Shown piece after piece: positions 24,876 to 34,900 of a DNA stretch of 64,000 nt. The DNA comes from an uncultured Bacteroidia bacterium. Lineage in GTDB: Bacteria > Bacteroidota > Bacteroidia > Bacteroidales > F082. The notes under the pieces are model-generated. The model was given only the letters and a program-made list of their open reading frames with translations. It did no database searches and was not told where the DNA came from. Where the stretch lies: contig CADCML010000002.1 in assembly GCA_902802535.1 (NCBI GenBank), positions 1-64,000 on the forward strand, written 5' to 3'. The position numbers and the translations under genes are program-made. Within the stretch, counting starts at the first letter, position 1, and every line of letters starts with the position of its first letter.

Positions 24876-24906
24876 AGCAAAACATCGCACAATCCAACAA
24901 AACCCT

Positions 24907-24914
24907 TATCTTTG
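24907..24914 (+). promoter_or_regulatory. Bacteroidota -7 box (TATCTTTG) for udk
   Basis: Exact TAnnTTTG, 21 bases before ATG 24936. It decides against the longer in-frame start at 24843, which would precede the promoter. Confidence 0.6.
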
Positions 24915-24935
24915 TGCGTTCTAAACCTTACAATC

Positions 24936-25544
24936 ATGTTAATCATAGGAATCGCAGGCGGATCGGGTTCGGGAAAGACCACCGTCGTAAAAGAGCTGGT
25001 CAGACAATTGCCAGAAAACTCAGTATCAGTTATTTCGCAGGATGCTTACTATTTTGACAACGGCAACAAGACGCCTGAGGAGAAGAAGCAAATCAACTTC
25101 GACCATCCTGATGCCATCGAGTGGGACTTGCTCATCAACCATCTTGACCGTCTTAGAAAAGGTGAAACCATCCCGATGCCGATTTATACGTATGTGACTT
25201 GCGCCCGTTCGCAGGAGGTGATTTACGTGCATCCCACCGAGGTCATCATCGTGGAAGGCATCATGGTGCTGACTCAGGAGGAACTTCGCAAGCGCATGGA
25301 TATCAAGGTGTTTGTGGATACCGACAGCGACGAACGCCTCATGCGCATCATCCGTCGCGACATCGCCGAGCGCGGACGCACTTGGGAAGACGTGCTGCGC
25401 CATTACCAGACCTTTGTCAAACCCATGCACCAGCAGTTCATCGAACCCACCAAACGCTCTGCCGACATTATCTTGCCGCGAGGCTCAAGTCCCGTGGTAG
25501 TCGACATTCTGGCTTCAAGGATTCGGATGCATCTGGGAAAGTGA
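24936..25544 (+). CDS. udk: uridine kinase
   Basis: A 202-residue kinase that phosphorylates uridine and cytidine for salvage. Walker A is at the N-terminus (IAGGSGSGKTTVVKEL), followed by SVISQDAYYFD, NFDHPDAIEWDLL (the substrate Asp and loop), PIYTYVTCARS and IIVEGIMVLTQEELR. IIRRDIAERGRTWEDVL is the LID. Length matches the family. It is monocistronic with its own promoter and terminator. Confidence 0.94.
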   Translation: MLIIGIAGGSGSGKTTVVKELVRQLPENSVSVISQDAYYFDNGNKTPEEKKQINFDHPDAIEWDLLINHLDRLRKGETIPMPIYTYVTCARSQEVIYVHPTEVIIVEGIMVLTQEELRKRMDIKVFVDTDSDERLMRIIRRDIAERGRTWEDVLRHYQTFVKPMHQQFIEPTKRSADIILPRGSSPVVVDILASRIRMHLGK

Positions 25545-25557
25545 GGGAGACAAAACA

Positions 25558-25590
25558 AAAACCCGCTGAAAATCAGCGGGTTTTCTTTTT
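25558..25590. terminator. terminator shared by udk (+) and tRNA-Ala (-)
   Basis: A 12-bp perfect stem AAAACCCGCTGA / TCAGCGGGTTTT (25558-25569 with 25573-25584), with T-rich sequence on both strands' 3' sides. Nearly the same hairpin follows the other tRNA-Ala gene at 38571. Confidence 0.8.
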
Positions 25591-25597
25591 GGTTTTG

Positions 25598-25671
<74 letters not shown>

Positions 25672-25684
25672 TCGTTTGCGGCTG

Positions 25685-25692
25685 CAAAAATA
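25685..25692 (-). promoter_or_regulatory. Bacteroidota -7 box (TATTTTTG) for tRNA-Ala(GGC)
   Basis: Exact TAnnTTTG on the minus strand, 13 bases before the tRNA 5' end. Confidence 0.6.
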
Positions 25693-25973
25693 CAACTTTT
25701 TTCAATCCGCCAAACATTTTTCCGAAAATTTTTCTTTTTTTCAAGAAAATTCATCTTTTTTCAAAAAAAATGCAGATTTCACTAAGGGTAAAAGACGAGT
25801 TGGTAGTCATACCGATGTCTAGACAACAAAACAAACGCGTTTACTATGCATTCGAATGTTCGCATTATGCTTAGGAAAAATGATGTCACCATGCCGTTGG
25901 CAGCGGTGCGTTTCGCATTTTATCACAAGAAAACCAATTTAATTCACTTATTTATTCACCAAATCAATTCATT
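25693..25973. other. intergenic region before the giant adhesin-like gene
   Basis: AT-rich, with several A and T runs. It contains a possible 34-codon frame (25770-25874, starting MQISLRVKDELVVIPM) with no family features, which I do not call as a gene. The promoter for the gene at 25974 must lie here, but no TAnnTTTG box near the start is convincing. Confidence 0.5.
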
Positions 25974-28900
25974 ATGAAAAAGAAAGTATTTTCTTTGATG
26001 ATGACGCTTTTGCTGGCCTTCGTTGGCGTGGCAAAGGCGGAGGTTGTGGAGATTGGTACTGGTACGAGTACGACGTACATGGTGCCTTTTAATTCGCTCT
26101 ACAACTACTCCTTCACTGAGCAGGTTTTCCTTGCCAGTGAAATTGGAACTGCTGGAAACATCAATTCCATCAGCTTCCACATCGGACAGGCCTACACGTC
26201 GGAACAGACCAACGATGTAGTTCTGTACATGAAGAACGTGTCGCGCGAGACTTTCTCGAGCACCACGGATTACGAACCCGTCACTGCGGGCGACATCGTG
26301 TTCCAGGGACAATGGACCATCCCGGTCTGCTCGGCCGGCGATTGGATTACCCTTACCCTCGACACGCCGTTTGCCTATGATGGCACGAGTAACCTGATGA
26401 TTGCCATGGACGAAAACACTGGCTCTTATCAGACCCGTTACTTCTATTGCACTTCAGTGACAAATTCGGGTATCTGCTACTACAGCGATTCGTACAACCC
26501 GGATCCGTACAATCTGGATTCGTACAGCGGCTCAAAGGTTCTTCGCTCGAACCGCAGCAACATCCAGCTTGACATCACGGCTGGCGGCGGCGCTGGTGCT
26601 CCTTATGAAGCCCAGATCGGTGAAGGAACCAGCACTACCGGTTACTTCCCCTTCTACACGCTTTACAACTACAGCATCTCCGAGAACCTCTTCTTGGCTT
26701 CTGAGTTGACTGAAGCTGGCGTGCAACCTGGCCAAGTGACGAGCTTGAGCTGGTATGCCACCAATGAAACTGGCTATGCCCAGCAAGGTATCAGCATCTG
26801 GATGGCCAATGTGAGCGACACCGAGTTGACGACCACCTCTCACGTGACCACGGGTATGACCCTGGTTTACACGGGTAGCATGACTCCTGCCACTGGTTGG
26901 AATGAATTCCCCTGCAATGCCGGTACTTTCACTTGGGACGGCACGAGCAACGTGTTGATCTTCTGCCAGAGAAACAACGGTGATTGGAACAGCACTGTTT
27001 ATTGGCAGGCTGGCACTGTCGGTTTCAATGCCATGGCTTACCGTTATCAGGATTCTGGCGCTTATGATGTGACGGTTGCCAATACCATGTACACTAGCCA
27101 AATCCGTTCCAACATCATCATTAAGGGTGTTGGCGCTGGCAGCGGTCCTGTCGGTGATCAAATCTTCGCCATTCAAAACGGTGTGGAAGTTGATACTATT
27201 AATGTTGGTTCCCGCCCGAACGGCTACTGGATGGAACCCTTCACGTTCCAATTGCGTAACGATGGTCCCGCCACGAACGTGAGCATCATCGACTTCACTC
27301 CCACTGACTACTTCACTCTCGTGGCTCCTGAACTTCCTGTTCACATGGCCCATAACGAGGTGATCGATGTCCAGTTGAACACTGGCAACTCTCCTGAGGC
27401 GACTGCTTGGCAGATGGCAGCCATCTATGATGGCGGTGGCCGTACTGCCCGCGTTTGGGACATCATGGCTGAGCCTTACGATGCCCAGACTCCTGATGTT
27501 TGGGAATTGGCTTGCACTCATCCTATTACCCAAGGATTCCCCTTCGTGGAAATTCCTGCCAATGTCCACAACACCGTCCTTCACAACGACTACACCCTGC
27601 CCTTCCCCGAAATTCCGGAAGGCGAGGACGCCGTGTATAAGTTGGTCTTCGACCAAGATGCTATCCTGGATGCCAGAGTGAGCATCGGTGAAAACGGTAA
27701 GGTTGCCCTCTATACTGAGGACTTCTACGGCGAAGGCGGCCCCATGGCCACCAACTATTACCAAGGCCCTGGCATTGGTACTATTGCAGCTCCGTATGAG
27801 GCTCAGATCGGTGAAGGTACTTCCACTTCTGGCTACCTGCCGTTCTACTGCTTCTACAACTACTCCCTCAGCCAGCAGCTCTTCCTTGCTAGCGAGCTTG
27901 CTGAAGCTGGTGTGACTGGTGCCGACATGTCCAGCCTCAGCTGGTACTGCACCGCCACGAACGGTAACCTCCAATCCAACATCACCATCTGGATGGCCAA
28001 TGTTGCAGAGACCGCTGTCAATGCTGCCTCTCCGCTGACCAATACTATGAATAAGGTGTATGAAGGCAACATGACCCCCGTTGTGGGCTGGAATGAATTT
28101 GTCTTCAATGCTGGCGGTTTTGCTTGGGATGGTCAGAGCAATATCCTGATCTGCGTGCAGCGCAACAATGGTGCTTGGGCTTCTGGCGTCAACTGGCAAG
28201 TGGGTGTCCAGAACTTCACCGCTGCTGCTTACAAGTATTCCGACACCGAAGGCCCCTACAACATGGAGGCTAATAGCTACAGCATGACCACCACCACCAA
28301 CCGTGCTAACATCATCATGAAGTCGGACGGCCGCAGCCGCGATGCTTTCACCTTCGACTTTGAAGGTGGCTTGCAAGGCTGGACCAGCATCGATGCTGAT
28401 TACGATGGAAATAGCTGGTTCTATAGCTTAGATCATGTTTTGTATGATTATTCCGGTATGGGCAACAATGGCTCCGATGGCTTTGCTGCTTCAGCTTCTT
28501 ATGATGATATGACTGGTCAGTCCTATCATACTAACAACTATCTTGTTTCACCTCAAAAGTATTTAATTGCTGATGGTGGCAACGTGAACTTCTACTATAC
28601 TTATGGTAGTGCCACGTGGTATGATTACTTTGAGGTTTGCGTTTCAACCGCTACTTATCCGACAGCTTCAAGCTTCACCTCCGTGTGGACTTCGAATGAC
28701 ATGGGTGCCAAGGGACAAAAGTCCTCGGTTCGTTATGATGCCAATCGTAACCGTTCCTGGACTCCTGTCACTGTTGACTTGAGCGCTTATGCTGGTCAGG
28801 AAGTGTGGATTGCTTTCCGTCACTATGACTTCGACATGTATGAAATCTGGATTGATGACGTTACCATCAATGCTGCTTCTGAGAATCCGGAACCTGCTCC

Positions 28901-31900
28901 TGGTACTGTCAGCTTTGGTCCTATCATCAACGATATGCCTGTTGAGGCTGGCACCTACTACCTGGTGGCTTCTTCGACCTCGCCTCACTTCCAAGTGACG
29001 ATCAACGCCGACGACATGCCTTGCCCGGAAGTTGATGGCTTCGCCTTCAACCCGACTCCTGCCGATGACGAAGACGGTATTGAACCCGGCAGCGTCACCC
29101 TGCGTTGGAACATCCCCGCCTATGCCACTGGCTGGCGTCTGATCTTCGGTACGACCTACTATCCGGATCCCGCTCACCCGCAAACCATCATGTTCCCCGA
29201 GGATGGCAGCTTCTGCCCGACCTTGGCCAACAGCTACACTGTGCGCCACCTGTGGAACAACACCAACTACTTCTGGAGAGTGGAATTCAACAACAACGGC
29301 GCCTGCCCGAACGGCGTGAGCAGCCCGATCTGGGGCTTCACCACGCACCTCAACGTCCCGCAGAACTTGACTGTTGTTGACGAGACCGTGTTCGACGATG
29401 AACAAATCATCCTCAACTGGAACCCCGTTGTCGACCGTACCTATCGTATGTACAGAGTGTACCGCGACGGTCAACTCATTGGCAACACCACCACCAACCA
29501 AATCAACCTGAGCACCTACACCGATGGTCCTTTGGCCTACAACATGACTGGCTACAACTACTACGTGACCGCCGTGTACGATGAGGGCGAATCCGCTCCT
29601 TCGAACACCGTGAACGTGAAGGTCTCTGGCTATGGCGACGTGAACGGCCATGTTTATGAACAAGATGGTACGACGGGTGTCGCTGGTGCCACTGTTACTA
29701 TGGTTGGCCGCGACGAATTCAACGTTGCTCACACCTACAACTTCCAGACCAACGGTCAAGGTTACTATAGCGGCCACATCTATGCTGGTAGCTATAATGG
29801 CCAAGCTGCTAAGGACGGTTATCAAACCATCACCGAGCCTGTCCAGGGCAACCCGATTGCCATGGTTTACAACACCGTGACCAGCCCGATCGACTACATG
29901 CTCGACGAGAACTTCGATCCTGTCTGCACTGTGATTGCTCAGTATTATCCTGACAGCCTGGATCCGAACAGCCCGTATGTGAAAGTGTACTGGGGCTGCG
30001 GTCTGCCTGGTGAGGAAATCATCGAGCCCTTCGAGACTGGCGACTTCAGCATGTTCGATTGGCAGATCGATCCTACCTATCCTTGGAGCATCACCACCAC
30101 CAACCCGTATGAAGGTGCTTACTGCATGAAGAGCGGCGGCGCTGGCGTTGCCAACGTCGTGAGCAACATGACCGTGACGGTGAACATCCCCGCCGACGGT
30201 GAAATGAGCTTCTGGGGCAAGATCTCCTGCGAAAGCAACTGGGACTATGGTTATTTCTTGATCGACGGTACTCAAATGGGTCAGTACACTGGTGCTGGTT
30301 CATGGGGTGAGAAGAAGTTCAACATCACTGCTGGCGACCACACCTTCCAGTGGAGATACACGAAGGATGGTAGCGTGAACAGCAATGACGACTGCTTCTA
30401 TGTCGACTACATCACCTTCTACAAGAGACCCGAACCCGCTGGTCCAGGTTGGCACACCTATCTTGAAAGCGACTTCGACAACGCTTACAGAAGCAATGTC
30501 GGCGATCCTTCATGGGGTTATGAATATCCCACCAGCGTTTTGGCTCAGTATGCTGGCTACAACCTGACCAAGGTTGCTGTGTTCAGCGATGATATGTACG
30601 GTGCCGTGGGTGGCAACTTCACCTGCGACGTCTATGTTGGCGGTAGCACTCCTGGTGCTGGTACGCTGGCTTCGACCATCACCGTTGACGTTCCCGTCAG
30701 CTTGGGTGCCTGGTGCGAATATGACCTGAACAATGCTGTCAACGTCACTGGTAACGATCCTATCTGGGTCATCTGGACTGTGAACACCTACGGTGGCATG
30801 GGTTATCCTGCCGGTTGCGCTTCGCACAGCAGCCAATATGGCGACTGGTGGAATCCGGGCGATGGCTCTGGCTGGGTCCACATGGACGGTGCCACTTGGA
30901 CGATGAAGAACTACTTCACCAACCGTGGCCGTACCGTGGTCCTCGGCTCTGCCGAGATGGCTAACGCTCCGATGAACGTGATGCAAGGTGCCAATTTCAG
31001 CACCAACCTCCGCAAGTATGCCAAGGGTGAAGAAATGAACAACTTTGCTGAAAGCATCAACCCGAACGCCGAAGTCGTTCCGATGACTTCTGTCAACAAC
31101 ACTCGTACCCTGAGCCACTACAGAATTTATCGTACCAACTGCTACAACGATGGTCCTTACACTGAGGACAACACTGTGCTGTTGGCTACCAACTGGCCTG
31201 GCGACACCGTCTACATCGACGTTGAATGGGCTGACCTCCCGGCTGGTGTCTACAAGTGGGGTGTCGGTTGCGTGTACGAAGGCAACCGCGGTGAGATGGT
31301 TGAGTCACCCATCAATTGGGCTGCTCCTGTCGCTGTGAACCAAGTTGCTCCGTTGTCGGCTGATGCACATTACAACACTGCTTTGGAGATGACTCCTGAA
31401 CAGATGGCCGCTATGCAGCAAACGATGAGAGGAGTTACCATCAACCGCGACAACGAGGCTTATGCCAATGTCGCTTATGCTCTGAGCTGGGCTCCGGCTG
31501 GTTACAACCAGTTTGACATCACCAACCTTTCCAACTACTCGAATCTTGGTTCGGCATTGGTGAACCGTGGTGGTGATTATGCTGATGGCTTCTTCTATGG
31601 TTACGACAGCAACGGTACATTCTACAAGATTGATCCTGCTACTGGTACTTCCGTCGATTCGCACAGCACGGGTTATGTCTCCATGGTGGCTATGGCTTAT
31701 AACTATGCCAACAACACCATGTACGCTATCGACAACAGCACCTCTGGCAATTCTCGCTTAGTGACGGTTGACCTTACCACTGGTGTAACTACCGAGGTTG
31801 GTTTCATGGGTGTTTCTATCATGACCTTGTCCATCGACTTGAATGGCAATGCCTATGGTATCCAGATTACTACTGGCGACTTCCATTCGATTGACCTGAC

Positions 31901-34900
31901 TACGGGTGCTACCACATTGATTGGTTCGACTGGTCAAAGTGTGAACTATGTCCAGAGTGCCAACTTCGATCACAACACGGAAACGCTCTACTGGTTCCAG
32001 TGCTACTCCGCCACTGAAATGGGTCTTTACACTGTTAATACCACTACAGGTGCTGCTACTTTGGTGCAGGCTGGTATGGGCGAGATTACCTCGTTCTTTG
32101 TGCCTTTCACCTACACTCCTGGCCCGACTCCTGGTCCTGGCAGCAACAACCTCAACTGGCTTGCCGAACCTCGCGAGAGCGAGACCATCTGGTCGAACTG
32201 CCTCGACAAGGATATGTTCCTCGAAGGCGACGTGACTGTCAACGTGCTGCTCAACAGCGCCGACAGCCCAGAAGGCGTCCAAGTGACCTTCACGAACTAC
32301 AATGAGGCCGAACAGGAAATGTATCCTATCGCCCCGATCATCCTTGACCAAACTGGCTACTATGTCTTTGATTCGTTCCGTAAGGGCGAATACAATGTCA
32401 AGGTTGAATTCGACGGTTATGTGACCATTACCGACAGCGTGAGCATTTGGGAACCCACCGACCTCCGTTATGTGATGACTGAAATCATCTACAACATCAA
32501 CAACCTCTATGTTTCCAGCACTGGCTGGGCCATGTGGGATGCCCAAGGTATTCCTGGTGGTGGCGGCGGCGGCCAAGGCGGCCAAGGCGACACCTTCAGC
32601 GTGAACTTCGACGACAGCCAGATGCCTGCTGGTTGGACCACCATCGATGCCAACAACGACGGCTACGACTGGGTGCTTGGCTCACAAATCGGTGGCGTGT
32701 ACCTCGTTTCGGGTGCCAGCCTCGCCGGTAGCGGCCACAACGCATCGAATGACCTGATTTGCTCTGGTTCGTACAGTAACTATTCTGGCGCAGCCATCAA
32801 TCCTGACAACTATCTCGTTTCGCCTCAAGTGAACCTTGCTGCTGGTTCTACCTTCAGCTTCTGGGCTTGCGCTCAGGATGCCGGTTATCCTGCCGAGCAC
32901 TTCGGTGTGTTTGTCTCCGACAACGGCACGAGCGACTGGACCGAGGTTCAATCGTGGACGATGACTGCCAAGGGCGTTGGTGAAACGATGAGCATTGGCC
33001 GCGACGGTCAGATGCGTGCCCAAGGCAACTGGTATCAGAAGACTGTTGACCTGGGTGCCTACGCCGGTCAGAAGTACATTGCCATCCGTCACTTCAGCTG
33101 CTACGACCAGTTCATCCTGGATATCGACGACATCGAACTGACCTCTGGTGCCAAGAGCGATGACCGTCACCTCGAGCACTTCAAGGTGATGTGCACCAGC
33201 CTCGACGGCGAACCTATCTTCAACGCCAACACACCTGCTGATCAACCGTTCTGCCAGTTGGCCACTGAAAGCCTCGTTCCTGGCGATCACTACATCTGCA
33301 AGGTCGCTGCTGTCTACAGCACCGGTATGAGCGACTGGGTGCAAGCCGAATGGCAATACATCCCGTGCGATAACTACGCTGGCACTGTCAACGGTATTTC
33401 TGTTAATGGCAACACCGTCACTTGGGATTATCCTGGCGGCGGCACTGGCCCGACTCCTCCTGGACAAGGCGACACCTTCAGCATCAACTTCGACGACAGC
33501 CAGATTCCTGCTGGTTGGACCGTCATCGACGGCGGTAGCCCCGCTGGCTATGGCTGGCAGATTGGTAGCATCAAGCTGGGTAGCACCGGCAACGGCCACA
33601 ACGGTTCTGCCGACCTCATCCTCAGCCAGAGCTACGACAACAACTACGGCGTTGTCTATCCCGACAACTGGTTCATCTCGCCTGCTGTGACCCTCGGTAG
33701 CGGTTCACAGTTCAGCCTGTGGGCTTGCGGTCAGGATGCCAACTATGCTGGTGAGCACTTCGGCGTGTTCGTCTCCACGACTGGCACCAACCCGAGCGAC
33801 TTCACGATGGTTGGCGAGTGGACGCTGACTGCCAAGGGTGACCGTTACGATGGTCCTCGCGGCAACCGCGACCAAGGCAACTGGTATCAGAAGACTGTCG
33901 ACCTCGGCGACTTTGCTGGCGAAGGCCGTTACATCGCTGTCCGTCACTTCAACTGCAGCGACATGTTCTATCTGGATGTTGATGACCTCGAACTCACCAA
34001 TGGTGCCAAGAGCAACCGTAATGCTTGGGATCTGATGATGACCTTCACGGCTCCCGAAGGCGGTCACTATGGCGTGGCTTACGACGGCAACAACTTCTAT
34101 ACCTCCAACTGGGGTTACAGCAGTGCTGCCCATAACTTCTACAAGTATGACCTCCAGGGCAACATGCTCGAAGGCTTCGAAATTGCTGGTTGCGGTACGC
34201 TCCGTGGTATAACCTACGACGGCACCTACTTCTACGGTGTTGCCAACAGTAGCACGGTCTACTGCGTCGACCTGGCCAACCACAGTGTGGTTAGCACCTT
34301 CAGCTCCAGCTATGGTGCCATGCGTGGTATCACCTACGATCCTGAGCGCGACGGCTTCTGGGTCATCGGCAACTGGAGCGGCAACCTGACGCTCATCGAC
34401 CGCACTGGTGCTATCCAACAGACCGGTCCTGCTCCTGAGAGCGCTTCCGACCTTGCCTACTACAAGGACGAGAACGATGTTGAGCACATCTACTGCTTCA
34501 ACAACGGTACCAACGATGTGAACGACTGGGTTATTGGTAACACCACTATGGGTGGCTCGGTGTTCAACTTCTCGAATGTTCCTGGTTACGATGCTGGTTC
34601 ATCCGGCGGTTGCACTGTTGGTAGCTTCAATGGCAAGATTGCCTTCATCGGCGACCTCCAGCAGAGCCCGAACCTCATTGGTATCTATGAGCTGCGTGAC
34701 GACAACACCACCCCGACGCCTCCTCCGACCCCGAGTGGCGACATCCTTGGTGCTATGATCTTCGTGGACGGCGAATGGGAAGCTTTCGTTCCTGTTCCGA
34801 CCAATACTTACACCTACGAAGGTGAAGGCAACAACATCTGCGTCCGTATGGTCTACAACGGCACGAACAACCTGCCTGAGGGTAACATCTACTACTCGAT

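Noticed and set aside
25770..25874. 34-codon frame before the giant gene
   Set aside because: No ribosome-binding or promoter support and no family features.
26532..28376. Long antisense open frame (614 codons) in the giant gene
   Set aside because: Antisense shadow caused by strongly biased codons of the adhesin gene; no signal or family motif, low-complexity His/Val-rich translation.
28668..30275. Second long antisense frame (535 codons) in the giant gene
   Set aside because: Same codon-bias shadow; composition unlike any protein in the window.
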